A stretch of 64,000 nucleotides of DNA, from the NCBI GenBank assembly GCA_025936115.1, contig JAICTZ010000017.1, positions 1-64,000 on the forward strand, in the 5' to 3' direction. This DNA is from Polyangiaceae bacterium (GTDB lineage Bacteria > Myxococcota_A > Polyangia > Polyangiales > Polyangiaceae). The position numbers and the translations under genes were made by a program. A model generated the notes under the pieces. That model was not told the DNA's origin. It was given only the letters and a program-made list of their open reading frames with translations, and made no database searches. Below are positions 39,469 to 49,308 of this stretch, piece by piece. How positions within the stretch are numbered: position 1 is the stretch's first letter; each line of letters starts with the position of its first letter.

Positions 39469-40743
39469 TCATTCGACGCGTACGAGCGTTCCTCGCTCGT
39501 ATTCGGTCGGTAAAACGGCTGACCAACCCGCGGGCAAGTGCGGACTGGTCCACGCGAAGAGTCGCTCCGCGTCGGCCGGCGTGAGGTTCACGCAGCCGTG
39601 GCTCATCACGTGGCCGAAGGCACGGTGCCAGAACGCACCGTGCAAGCCGTAACCGCGTTCGAAGTACATGACCCACGGCACGGCCTGAATCGCGTAGTTA
39701 CGCGAGGTTTCCTGGTCCTCGAGGTTGTCCATGTCGCTCGTCCTGAGCTTCACCCAGATGCGGTGAACGCCGGGGGGCGTCGCAAGCTCGGTGCCCGCCG
39801 GCCCGCGCCCGGTGGAGACGGGCAGCGCGAAAAGCGGGCGTTCGCCGCGGTAGGCGACGAGCACCTGGCGTGCCAAATCGACGTCGAGCCAGCGTTCGTC
39901 CGGTGCGGCTTCCGTGGGCGGCGCCTTCACGACCGGTGACGTCGTGTCGCGTTCGCGCAGCCACGTCGCGTCCCCGACACGCAACCAGGCGTCGCGTCCG
40001 AGCTCGACGCGCTCGAGCACGTCGACGCGCGTGAGCGCTTCCACGAACGCGCCGCGCTTTTGCCGTCCGGCGGCGCGCTCGTAGATCGCCGCCCGCGGCA
40101 CGTTCACCCACGCAACGCTCACGCCGTCCGCGAGCTCGGCTGCGAGCGGCGCCGGCGGCACGACTCGCGCCCCGAGATCACGTAGTGGCACCCACAGACG
40201 ATGCGTCGTGAGGCCGAACGGATCGCTCTGCCCGGGCTTGGCGCCCACGCGCGTGATCGCTACGCCGAACCCGGGGAAAAGCTGCGTGTCCGGCTCGCCC
40301 TCCTCGGCCGTCTCGAGCACGCGATAGCCGAACGACCCGTCGCGCCCGACGAAGTGATACGCGAACGGTAGACCGTCCCCGGCAGCCTCGTTCCCGCCGC
40401 TCGGCGGGAGCGGCGAGGGGCTCGCGCCGTCTCCGCACACCCAAGCGAGCGGTCCGACCTCGAACCACCCGCTCTCGCAGCCGGGTCCCGTCGACGCGGC
40501 GTACACGGGGAGCCGCGCGCCGCGTTCGCCCGCGCCGCGACGAGGCGCTCGGGCGTCGGGAGCCGTGACGATGGGCTCGTCGGGCCGCATGATTTCGACG
40601 CTCGCCGGTAGATCGGCGTGAGCGCGCGCCGCGAACGTCAGTGTGACGAGGCCGGAGCCGGCGAGCGCACGCAGAGCCCGGGCGGGCGAGCGTCTACCGG
40701 TGCTGGGGCGAATCGTGCGGGCGTAGTGCCCGCGCTCAGTCAT
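39469..40743 (-). CDS. L,D-transpeptidase (YkuD domain), exported
   Basis: HGAFWHRAFGHVMSHGCVNLTPADAERLFAW catalytic motif. Confidence 0.9.
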   Translation of the reverse strand: MTERGHYARTIRPSTGRRSPARALRALAGSGLVTLTFAARAHADLPASVEIMRPDEPIVTAPDARAPRRGAGERGARLPVYAASTGPGCESGWFEVGPLAWVCGDGASPSPLPPSGGNEAAGDGLPFAYHFVGRDGSFGYRVLETAEEGEPDTQLFPGFGVAITRVGAKPGQSDPFGLTTHRLWVPLRDLGARVVPPAPLAAELADGVSVAWVNVPRAAIYERAAGRQKRGAFVEALTRVDVLERVELGRDAWLRVGDATWLRERDTTSPVVKAPPTEAAPDERWLDVDLARQVLVAYRGERPLFALPVSTGRGPAGTELATPPGVHRIWVKLRTSDMDNLEDQETSRNYAIQAVPWVMYFERGYGLHGAFWHRAFGHVMSHGCVNLTPADAERLFAWTSPHLPAGWSAVLPTEYERGTLVRVE

Positions 40744-41449
40744 ACGTGAAGACGAGCTCGTGGTCGCACACCCGGAAGGTGTCGCCCTCGTTGATCACTT
40801 TACGCTGGACACGCTGGCCGTTGAACTCGACGCCGTTGGTCGAGCCCATATCGACGATGTAGTACTGCCCGCTCGAAAATTCGATCATCGCGTGCTGGCG
40901 CGAAACGTTCGGATCTTTGATGGTCAGATCGCTCGTCTGCTTGCCGCGCCCGATGATGAAGCGGTCTTTGGTGACCTGGAACGCTTCACCTTGATAGTGA
41001 ATCGTCAGGTTCATCCCCGCGGGATGCGCGCTCCCGCCCTTCGGTGGGGGCGCCGTGCGTGAGGGCGCGAGCGGCGGTGGCGTGCCGATTCGACGCCCGC
41101 CCACCGGTGGTGGTGGTGGCGGCGGCGGTCCACCGCCACGCTTCGGTGGCGGCGCCGGAGGGGGCGGGGCCCCGCCCATGCGAGGTCCGCCGGGTGGCGG
41201 TGGCGGCGGAGCCGCGGAAGGCAAGGGCGGCGGAGGCAGCGGCGCCGGCGGCTGCGGTGGTAGCGACGGCCCGCCGCCACCCGTCGTTGCCGCACCGTAG
41301 CCGCGCTGACGCGCGTACTGCTTCATCGCGTCGTTGATCAGGTAGTCCACGGAGCACTCGAGCTCCTTGGACATCTGTTCGAACTTTTGCCAGAGCGCTT
41401 CGCGACACTGAAAGCTCTTGCTGACCTTCTTGTTCGGATCCTGACTCAT
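40736..41449 (-). CDS. FHA-domain protein with ribbon-helix-helix-like N-terminus and Pro/Gly-rich linker
   Basis: N-term KVSKSFQCREALWQKFEQMSKELECSVDYLINDAMKQYARQRG; FHA motifs FIIGRGKQTSDLTIKDPNVSRQHAMIEF...STNGVEFNGQRV. Confidence 0.85.
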   Translation of the reverse strand: MSQDPNKKVSKSFQCREALWQKFEQMSKELECSVDYLINDAMKQYARQRGYGAATTGGGGPSLPPQPPAPLPPPPLPSAAPPPPPPGGPRMGGAPPPPAPPPKRGGGPPPPPPPPVGGRRIGTPPPLAPSRTAPPPKGGSAHPAGMNLTIHYQGEAFQVTKDRFIIGRGKQTSDLTIKDPNVSRQHAMIEFSSGQYYIVDMGSTNGVEFNGQRVQRKVINEGDTFRVCDHELVFTYD

Positions 41450-43071
41450 GGCGTGGTGCGTTTCTCCATCGCCGGCTTGATGCAGTAGCTGAAAAACTCG
41501 CCGACCGTGGCGATGTCCTTCGTCTCACGCTTGCCCTCGCCCGCGACTTCGCACTTCCACTCGCACCCGTCCGCCTCCTTGGCGCACGTCGGCGTCTTGG
41601 CGTGATCGCCCTCCTCCAGGCGCGAGAGCTTGCCGAGGTCGTTCTTCGTCCCCTTCTCGTAATAGTAACCGAGCGCCGTGAGCCGGGCGGGCACAGGGTG
41701 ACTGGTCCCGAGATACGGCTCGATGACTTTGACGGGCGGCGCACTGCCTTTCATCTCAGCGATAAGACTCCCGTAGCGCAGTGGCTCCGTGATAGCCATG
41801 CCCTCGGCCTTCCCGATCCGGTCCATGAACTCGGGGAGCTGGCTCGTGTCGCTCATCTTGAGCACGAGCTCTGCCGCTACCCAGCGAACTTTCCAGCTTG
41901 GGCTGGAGAAGAGTTGGTAGAGTTTTTCGACCACCACGCTGCGCGGGAATTCGCCCGCGCGCTGGAGGGCGACATCGCGTACCTGATCGGGAGTGTCGGG
42001 GGCACCCGCGACGGCGAGCACGGCCTCGGCTTGGGCCGCGTTGGTGCGGTCCATGTTGCTTTGGAGCGCCGCGAGCGCGCCCGCGCGGAGCTTGGGGTCG
42101 TGATTTTTGTCCTGCGCCAAGCGCAGCAAAAACTCGACCACCGGTGCGCCGCCGATGCGCTTCATGGATGCGAAGACGCGGAGCAGCTCCTCCTGCTGGT
42201 ACTGCTGCATCTGCGCTTTGAACTGTTCGGGCGTGGGTGCAAGCTTCGAAGCCTTGTTGGCGGCTTCGACGCCAGGGCTCTTCTGTTTGATCCAGGCGTC
42301 CGAGTCGACGTCGCGCGCGACCGCGACGATGCGCTCGCTCGCCGTCGCCTTCGTCTGCGGGTCGCCGTAATCAGCGATCAGATCGGCGAGCGCGTCGATC
42401 TTGGCGGCGCCGGGCTGGATCAGGTTCGGCAGCGGTTTCACCGCCTCGCCCTTGAGCTCGCCCACCATCTGTTTCACCGCGTACGTCTGCGAAGAGTCGT
42501 CGAAACGCTGCGCGAAACCATTGGCGATCCAGCCGGAAAGCGCGGTACGCAGGCTCTGCCGCAGCGCCGGATCGGCGAGCAGGCGGCCGCCGTCGGTCGT
42601 GAGCAGCGCGAAGGCCGCGTCCTTGTACGGCACGGACGGATCGGCTGGCGCCGCTTGCCCGGCTTGCGCGACCGGCGGTGGTTTCGAGATTTCGACTTCG
42701 AGCGCTGGGACGAGGCGCGAGATGATCGCTGTACGCGTCGCCGGCGGCAGCTGCGTCAACGACGCAATGAGGCCCGGCTGGTCGTCGGAGCCGTCGATGC
42801 CGATGCGCCGACCATTGCGCGGCTTCATCCGGATGAGCGCGAGCGCGGCGTCCACTCTGAGCTCGATCGGGTACTTGTCGTGCGTCAGGACGGCGACGAG
42901 CTTCTTGGGTCCCTGAACCGTCGTGGCCCAGTGCCGGATGTTGTCTTCGTTCGTGCGGCAGGCTTGGGCGCCGAGCGCCAAACCCAATAGCAATGCCGCC
43001 ACCCCCGTCCGTCTCGGAACGGCGCCGGATACCCGTGGAGTCTTGATGGTTTGCCCCGTCGTGTCACTCAC
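41446..43071 (-). CDS. HEAT-repeat-like lipoprotein
   Basis: ALLLGLALGAQACRTNEDNI lipobox; repeated helical segments such as VRWVAAELVLKMSD. Confidence 0.6.
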   Translation of the reverse strand: MSDTTGQTIKTPRVSGAVPRRTGVAALLLGLALGAQACRTNEDNIRHWATTVQGPKKLVAVLTHDKYPIELRVDAALALIRMKPRNGRRIGIDGSDDQPGLIASLTQLPPATRTAIISRLVPALEVEISKPPPVAQAGQAAPADPSVPYKDAAFALLTTDGGRLLADPALRQSLRTALSGWIANGFAQRFDDSSQTYAVKQMVGELKGEAVKPLPNLIQPGAAKIDALADLIADYGDPQTKATASERIVAVARDVDSDAWIKQKSPGVEAANKASKLAPTPEQFKAQMQQYQQEELLRVFASMKRIGGAPVVEFLLRLAQDKNHDPKLRAGALAALQSNMDRTNAAQAEAVLAVAGAPDTPDQVRDVALQRAGEFPRSVVVEKLYQLFSSPSWKVRWVAAELVLKMSDTSQLPEFMDRIGKAEGMAITEPLRYGSLIAEMKGSAPPVKVIEPYLGTSHPVPARLTALGYYYEKGTKNDLGKLSRLEEGDHAKTPTCAKEADGCEWKCEVAGEGKRETKDIATVGEFFSYCIKPAMEKRTTP

Positions 43072-43138
43072 TTGGCCCTCATCTTCCGGCGGCGGCTAAA
43101 ACCGCGAGCACGGAGTCTACATGCCGGCTCGCTCGCGA

Positions 43139-43195
43139 CTCAAGTTGAGCGCAGCGGACGCCCTCCGCTGGGCGCGGCGCCCCAGCCGACTTGAG
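43139..43195. other. Structured inverted repeat upstream of ftsK
   Basis: CTCAAGT ... ACTTGAG flanking internal AGCGGA-CGCCC-TCCGCT stem. Confidence 0.45.
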
Positions 43196-43246
43196 CGCGA
43201 TCGAAGTTGCCCCAACGTGTAGGATAATGTAGTCCTAGGTGGTCAA

Positions 43247-46015
43247 ATGGGTGCCCGCCTGTTCTTGCCGAGACCCGCGACCGCTGGGCCTGCCGCGGCG
43301 ACGCCGGCCGTACACCGGCCTTATGGCCGCCTGCGGGAAGCCGCTGCATTGTTGCTGGTTGCCGGGGCGTTGTTCCTGGTGCTCGCTCTCGTGAGCTGCA
43401 CCGTTACCCCCGGAGCGACCGAGGAGGTGTCGAGCTGGGTCGGGCCGACCGGAGGGTATGTCGCCCACTTTCTGGCGCAGGGGTTCGGCGTGGCGGCTTG
43501 GCTCGCGCCGCTCGAACTTTCGCTGATCGCGATCCCTCTGTTCCGGGGCCGCCCCATGGGGGATCTGTGGCTCCGCATCGCTGGGGATCTGACGCTCGCC
43601 GTCGTGGCGGCCGCCCTGGCGCAGGTCGCGGCCGCGGGAGCGGTCGTGTTCGGCCATGCGCCCGTTGGCGGCAACGTCGGGCTCCTGTTCGGCGAGCTCA
43701 TGCGCGAGCTCTTCTCGTCCGTCGGATCGTTCCTCGTGGGCTCGACGATCGTGGGGCTCATCCTGATCGGTCGCGCTTCGTTCTCGTTCATCGAGGCGTG
43801 TCGCCGAACGCTCGCGCTCCTCGAACGCCTTGCGGCGCGCTTGAACGCGCTCGGGGGCCGCCTGCGCGCGGCGTGGCGAGAGGCACGGCAACTCCGGCGT
43901 GCGGAGGTCGAACGCGCGCCCCGCATCGAGCCGTGCGATCCGGACGAAGCGATTTTGCTGCACCTGACGGACGACGACGACAGCGATTGGATCCCGGTCG
44001 AGCAAACGGGCGCGCCGCCGCTCGCGCTCTCTCAAGCGCTCAAGAACGCGCGCGGTCCCGAATTCGAAGGGCTCGTGTTCGCCACGCCCGAGGCGCCGCT
44101 CGTCGCAGCGCTTGCCGCCGAGCCGAGCGAAAGCGCGCTCGCGGCACCGAGCGGCGAGGCTCGCACGGAGGCGCGCGCGCGTTCGCGCGGCCGGCGACAA
44201 AAGGACGGCGCGGCGGGCGACGAGGTCGACGCGAAGAGCGAAACGAACGCCGAGGCTAAATCCGCCGCGAAAAGCGAGGGCAAAGCCAAGGCGAACGGCG
44301 CGAAAACGCCGCCGGCGAGCGACGATTCGACGCCCGCCGCCTCGAACCGCGTCCCGGCGCCGAACGGCGCCGCCACGCCGAACGGCGCCGCCGCGACGAA
44401 CGGCGCAAGCCCGGGTGCCAAGAAGGAGCCCGTCATCGTCGATACGCTGCCGGAGCGGGAGGTCGAGCGCCCGAAAGCGAAGTTACCCGTGCCGCGCCGG
44501 GGCGAGTTCCAGCTGCCCGCGAGCGCGCTCTTCGATCCGCCGAGCGAGACGCGCGTCGAAGTCGATCGCGACGCCATCCTCGAACACGCGCGGCGCCTGG
44601 AGAAGACGCTCGCCGACTACGGCGTGAGCGGCAAGGTCGAGGAAGTGCGGCCCGGCCCGACCGTCACGATGTACGAAGTCGCATTCGAGGCTGGCACGCG
44701 CGTGAGCAAAGTCGCGAGCCTCGCCGACGATCTCGCGCTCGGCCTCTCGCGCAAGGTGCGCATCATCGCGCCGATTCCGGGCAAGAGCCTGATCGGCTTC
44801 GAGCTGCCCAACGACGAGCGGCAGCCGGTGTGTCTGCGCGAGCTCATCGAGGACCAGCGCTTCGAGAAGCTGTCGGAGCGGGCTCCGCTGCCCGTCGTGC
44901 TCGGGCGCGACATCGTGGGGGCGCCGTTTTATGCCGATCTCGCGTCGATGCCGCACGTCATCGTCGCCGGCGCGACGGGAGCCGGCAAGAGCGTCGGCCT
45001 GAACGTGATGCTGTCGAGCCTCTTGCTCAAGCGCACGCCCGAAGACCTGCGGCTCTTGATGATCGATCCGAAGGTCGTCGAGCTTGCGCCCTTCGACGGC
45101 ATTCCGCACCTGCTCCTGCCCGTCGTCACCGACATGAAGCAGGCGTCGACGGCCCTACGCTGGGCAGTCGAGGAGATGGAGCGCCGCTACCAGCTCTTCG
45201 CCGACGCGGGGACGAAGAACATCGGGACGTACAACGCGTGGGTCAAGCGCGTGCAGGACGGCGACATCCCCGCGCCCATACCCACCGAAGTCGAAGCGCT
45301 CACAGCCGACGGCGCGCTCGTCACCGTGCCTGCGGCCAAGGACGGCAACGACGGTCGCCCGCTGCCCGCGAAGATCCCGTACATCGTGATCGTCGTGGAC
45401 GAGTTTGCGGACCTCATGATGCAGCAGGGCAAGGAGGTCGAAGCCGCCGTGGCGCGTCTGGCGCAGAAGGCGCGTGCCGCGGGCATGCACGTCGTGCTCG
45501 CGACGCAGCGGCCGAGCGTCGACGTGATCACGGGGACCATCAAAGCGAACTTCCCGACGCGCATCGCCTTCCGTGTGTCTCAGCGCGTCGATAGCAAGAC
45601 CATCCTGGACGAGCAGGGCGCCGAGCTCTTGCTCGGCCGTGGCGACATGCTCGTCAAGCTGAACGGCTCGACCGACACGCGGCGCGCCCAATGCCCCTTC
45701 GTGAGCGAGGAAGAAGTCGAGCGCCTCACCGACCACCTGAGGAAACAGGGCTCACCCCAGTACCACGAGGCAATCCTGCTCACCCCCGACGAGGACGGCG
45801 AGCGTCAAGAGGACGAGGAGGAAGTCGACGCCCGCTTCGACGAAGCCGTACGAATCGTCGCCGAAACTCAGCGTTGCTCGACGTCGTGGCTCCAGCGCAA
45901 GATGACGATCGGCTACAATCGAGCGGCGAAAATCGTCGAGATGATGGAGCGGCGCGGCATGGTCGGTCCGCCGAACGGCTCGCGGGATCGCGACGTACTG
46001 ATGTCGCCGCTCTGA
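43247..46015 (+). CDS. ftsK: DNA translocase FtsK/SpoIIIE
   Basis: N-terminal TM region; PHVIVAGATGAGKSVGLNVMLSSLL Walker A; IVIVVDEFADLMMQQGKEVE Walker B; C-terminal gamma-like winged helix. Confidence 0.95.
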   Translation: MGARLFLPRPATAGPAAATPAVHRPYGRLREAAALLLVAGALFLVLALVSCTVTPGATEEVSSWVGPTGGYVAHFLAQGFGVAAWLAPLELSLIAIPLFRGRPMGDLWLRIAGDLTLAVVAAALAQVAAAGAVVFGHAPVGGNVGLLFGELMRELFSSVGSFLVGSTIVGLILIGRASFSFIEACRRTLALLERLAARLNALGGRLRAAWREARQLRRAEVERAPRIEPCDPDEAILLHLTDDDDSDWIPVEQTGAPPLALSQALKNARGPEFEGLVFATPEAPLVAALAAEPSESALAAPSGEARTEARARSRGRRQKDGAAGDEVDAKSETNAEAKSAAKSEGKAKANGAKTPPASDDSTPAASNRVPAPNGAATPNGAAATNGASPGAKKEPVIVDTLPEREVERPKAKLPVPRRGEFQLPASALFDPPSETRVEVDRDAILEHARRLEKTLADYGVSGKVEEVRPGPTVTMYEVAFEAGTRVSKVASLADDLALGLSRKVRIIAPIPGKSLIGFELPNDERQPVCLRELIEDQRFEKLSERAPLPVVLGRDIVGAPFYADLASMPHVIVAGATGAGKSVGLNVMLSSLLLKRTPEDLRLLMIDPKVVELAPFDGIPHLLLPVVTDMKQASTALRWAVEEMERRYQLFADAGTKNIGTYNAWVKRVQDGDIPAPIPTEVEALTADGALVTVPAAKDGNDGRPLPAKIPYIVIVVDEFADLMMQQGKEVEAAVARLAQKARAAGMHVVLATQRPSVDVITGTIKANFPTRIAFRVSQRVDSKTILDEQGAELLLGRGDMLVKLNGSTDTRRAQCPFVSEEEVERLTDHLRKQGSPQYHEAILLTPDEDGERQEDEEEVDARFDEAVRIVAETQRCSTSWLQRKMTIGYNRAAKIVEMMERRGMVGPPNGSRDRDVLMSPL

Positions 46016-46143
46016 CCCGAGTTTCGCCGTCTCGTGCGGCGGCCGGTCGCGAGCGAACGCACCCGGGGATTCCGGGGCCCCTCCGAGCCCCTGTTCGACG
46101 ACTTGTCGGAGACTGGAAAGACCGTGCTAAGAGCATTCGGGCC

Positions 46144-48219
46144 ATGAGCGCGGAGCCGCCGGCCTTACCGAGGGCCCAGGACGACGACGACGACGACGTG
46201 GCGTGGGCGCTCCAGACTGCAGGCGTGCAGTGGGAGCGCGGCGGCGCTGCGGATGCGGTCGTGTGGCTGAAGCGCGCAGCCGAGTCGGCGGCCGAGGCAG
46301 GGGCGTTCGGCCGGTCGGCGGAGATTCAGCGGCGCGCGAACGAGATCGATCGCTGGCTCACTCAGCGCGTCCCGTTCCCGTCGCGGAACGACGACTACGA
46401 CGACGGCGTGGATTCGCTGCTCGCCGCCGAGCCCCTGGAGGCCGAGGTCGAGGTCGAGACCGGCGCTATCTCGGAGCCGTCACCGAGCTTGGTCGACGCG
46501 CTCGAAGCCGAGGACCGGGACTATCGCGCGCCCGTCGCGATCGAACCGGCCCCGGTGGACGACCTCGGCGACCTCGAGGACGTGGAGGACATCGACGCCG
46601 TCGAGCTGGACGAGCTCGAAGAGGAGCCTGAAGACGGGCGTAGCCTGGAAGGTTACCGGGAGGAGCTGCTCGACGAGACGACGCACGCGCGCTCGGAGGT
46701 GTCGCGGCAGATGCTCGCCGCCGACACGCGACCGCCCGCACCCGCACCCACGAGCTCGCGCCGGCCCGGCTCCGAACGCGTGCTCACGCAGCCGCCCGCT
46801 TCGCGTTCGAGCAAGTCACGCGAGACGACGCGAGTCTCGGCGCCGCCGCCGAAGCCCATCACGTCGAGCGTGCGTCCAGGTACGGCGCGCCCGGTGTCGT
46901 CGCGCGCGCGCTCGTCGCTGCCGCGGGAGCTTCGCCGCTCGGTCAATGCGACGCCGCAAGTACCGGGGCCGCCCGAGTACAAGTTGCCGCCGCCCCCGAT
47001 CCCGCGCTTGCCCCTGCCGGAGCCGCGGCCGAGCACGCGACCACTGCCCGAGGTGAGCAACGCGCGTTCGACATTTCCGTCCGAGCCGGCGACGCTGCCG
47101 GCTTCTCAGCGCCCCTTTCGGTCGCACGTAGCGACGCTGGAGCGGGACGCCGAAGCGCCGCGCGCCGGCGCCGCGGCTCCCGCGGAGGAGGCGCCGTACG
47201 TCGAGGAGGTGACGCGCGGGCGCGCCGAATCGCTGCCGGAAGTTTCCGTGACCGAGCTCGAGCTGCCGGAGCAGGAAGCGCCCACGTCGACGTACACCAT
47301 GGGCGGCGCCGCGGAGAGTACGGCCGCTCCGCCAGCCGTGAGCGTACGTGCCGGCATGCTTCCGTCTCAGCCGCCGTCGCGTGGCCCTGTGCGCGAGCCG
47401 CCCGTCTCGTCGGCGGCGCCTGCTGAGCTCGAGGCTGCGGTCAACGCGCTCTCGGAGACGCCACCGCCACCGCCCGCGTTCGACATAGCGCTCCTCGCCG
47501 CCTGTCGCGGGCTCGAAGACTTGCCCCCTGAAACGCAAGCCGAGCTCGTCATGCGCGCGCGCCTCGAAGTGCTCGCCCCTGATCAAGAGGTGAGCGGCTT
47601 CGGGCTCGCGCTCGTCACGCGCGGGCGGGTCGTCGTGATGCCGACCATCGCCGAAGGCGCTTGCGGTTATGCCTCGCGCGGGGAACCGGTGTTTTCGCAG
47701 GGTACTCTCGCCGAAGGCGTGCCGCTGCGCGCGGTCGCGCTCGGCGAGGGCGCCGACGTAGCGGTATGGCGGCCCGAGCATTTCGCGCACGTGCTCGAGA
47801 CCTGCCCATGGGTCGCCGACGAGCTCCACGCCGTCGCGGATCGTTTCCAGGCGTTCGCAGGCGCTGCAATGGGACCGCTCGGTGACCGCCTCGACGACAA
47901 CATGCGCTCCATGATCACCGACCGCTGCGAGCTCCGCGTGCTCCTGCCCGGCGACGTCTTGATCGTGGAGGGCAAGGTGCCCGACGGCCTTTACATCGTC
48001 GGGGCTGGTAAGCTCGAGCTCGTGGTCGGCGGAACGGTGAAGCAGGAGCTCGGCCCGGGTGACCTGCCGTTCGCGTCGTCCGTGCTCACGCGCGAAAAGG
48101 CGAGCGGTAGCGTGCGAGCCGCGGAAACGGGCGCGCTCGTGCTGCACGCGAACCGCTCGGTGACGCATGAGCTGGTCGTGAGCGTGCCGCCGTTGCTGGA
48201 GTTGCTAAGTATGGTTTGA
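46144..48219 (+). CDS. Large disordered protein with C-terminal tandem cyclic-nucleotide-binding-like domains
   Basis: C-term LLPGDVLIVEGKVPDGLYIVGAGKLELVVGGTVKQELGPGDL; preceded by ~350 aa Pro/Arg/Ser-rich linker. Confidence 0.7.
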   Translation: MSAEPPALPRAQDDDDDDVAWALQTAGVQWERGGAADAVVWLKRAAESAAEAGAFGRSAEIQRRANEIDRWLTQRVPFPSRNDDYDDGVDSLLAAEPLEAEVEVETGAISEPSPSLVDALEAEDRDYRAPVAIEPAPVDDLGDLEDVEDIDAVELDELEEEPEDGRSLEGYREELLDETTHARSEVSRQMLAADTRPPAPAPTSSRRPGSERVLTQPPASRSSKSRETTRVSAPPPKPITSSVRPGTARPVSSRARSSLPRELRRSVNATPQVPGPPEYKLPPPPIPRLPLPEPRPSTRPLPEVSNARSTFPSEPATLPASQRPFRSHVATLERDAEAPRAGAAAPAEEAPYVEEVTRGRAESLPEVSVTELELPEQEAPTSTYTMGGAAESTAAPPAVSVRAGMLPSQPPSRGPVREPPVSSAAPAELEAAVNALSETPPPPPAFDIALLAACRGLEDLPPETQAELVMRARLEVLAPDQEVSGFGLALVTRGRVVVMPTIAEGACGYASRGEPVFSQGTLAEGVPLRAVALGEGADVAVWRPEHFAHVLETCPWVADELHAVADRFQAFAGAAMGPLGDRLDDNMRSMITDRCELRVLLPGDVLIVEGKVPDGLYIVGAGKLELVVGGTVKQELGPGDLPFASSVLTREKASGSVRAAETGALVLHANRSVTHELVVSVPPLLELLSMV

Positions 48220-48433
48220 GCTGGGGCGGTTAATGCTGCGGGGGAGGTCTTGGGTCGGATCGGACTTGCAGGTCCTTGCGTCGGTGGCGGGTCGAGAGGG
48301 CCCTGGTGCCCGGGCTCGCCGGCATTTTCGTGGGGTGGTGGGTCGCTTGGACGATCGAGATCTGGTCTGCCAAGGACTGCGAGGTCGTCGCGGGCTCGGG
48401 CTTTGCCCGAGCCGCCTTCACGCTGAAACGGGG

Positions 48434-48556
48434 GCTCGCTGAGCGGATCTCACGACTGCACGCGGGCTTCGCAGAGCGGATCTCATGACTGCACGCGGGC
48501 TCGCTGAGCGGATCTCACGACTGCACGCGGGCTTCGCAGAGCGGAACTCGCGACGC
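48434..48556 (+). repeat. Alternating 32/33-bp tandem repeat (A-B-A-B, last unit degenerate)
   Basis: GCTCGCTGAGCGGATCTCACGACTGCACGCGG / GCTTCGCAGAGCGGATCTCATGACTGCACGCGG repeated. Confidence 0.9.
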
Positions 48557-48633
48557 TGAGCGGAGTCGAACGAGTGGAACGGGGGGCGGCTATGACGTTG
48601 TGCGGCTTGCTGCAGAGGTCGCCCAAAAAAATC

Positions 48634-49275
48634 TTAGCCCCGGTCGACCATCCAGACGATTTCTTGGTTGCCTTGGGGGCCTGCGAATCTGAGGCCGAAC
48701 CAGTGGGCGGCGCTCGGGATCGTGGGGCGGCCGTCGGCGCGGACACGGGGGAAGGAGATGCGGAAGGCGCTGCGCCAGGGTGACGTGTAGGGGAAGTAGG
48801 TGAGCTCGATGGCGCCGGGGCGGCGAATGGTTTGGATTTCGGCCGGGGCGGTCTCGGTGCCCGCGTCGTCGATCAGGCGGACGATCCACGCCGGCTGTTC
48901 GGCGTTGAGATCGTTCCACTTGTACTTTTCGGCCTGCAGCGCGACGTAAAACTCGTGCTTTTCGTGCGTCTCGGCCAGCGAGCGCTCGAGCAGCGCATGT
49001 CGCTGATCGACGGTGAGCCGGTAGTCCTCCGCGTAGCGCACCGTGTACGCCCAGCGGAAGTCCCAGGATTCGTAGGTGGCAGTGACGGTGAGGACGTTGT
49101 CGAGCGCGTCGAGGGTCGTGAGTTGCGCGGAACGCGTCCAGAGCCGCAGTACGCCGTCGTAGTCGCTCGAGACGTATTCGCGCGGACCTTCGACGAGCCG
49201 CACGGGTTGTTGCGCGCAGCCGGCGGCGGGCAGAGCGAGCGAAAGCACGAGGAGCAACGGCGCCGGGCGCAGCAC
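48634..49275 (-). CDS. Hypothetical lipoprotein
   Basis: LLLVLSLALPAAGCAQQ lipobox; 213 aa. Confidence 0.65.
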   Translation of the reverse strand: MLRPAPLLLVLSLALPAAGCAQQPVRLVEGPREYVSSDYDGVLRLWTRSAQLTTLDALDNVLTVTATYESWDFRWAYTVRYAEDYRLTVDQRHALLERSLAETHEKHEFYVALQAEKYKWNDLNAEQPAWIVRLIDDAGTETAPAEIQTIRRPGAIELTYFPYTSPWRSAFRISFPRVRADGRPTIPSAAHWFGLRFAGPQGNQEIVWMVDRG

Positions 49276-49308
49276 GGCAGCGAGCGTACCATGGTAGGCT
49301 CGCGCGCA

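Noticed and set aside
48276-48488. Small ORF MRRWRVERALVPGLAGIFVGWW...LAERISRLHAGFAERIS
   Set aside because: Its C-terminal part is simply translation of the tandem repeat, and no SD or homolog pattern is recognisable; left unannotated.
48434-48556. Possible CRISPR array
   Set aside because: Units abut directly and alternate between two variants, with no unique spacers and no cas genes; classified as a tandem repeat.
43247-48560. FtsK-orienting polar sequences or a dif site near ftsK
   Set aside because: No convincing KOPS enrichment or 28-bp dif-like palindrome could be identified by eye.
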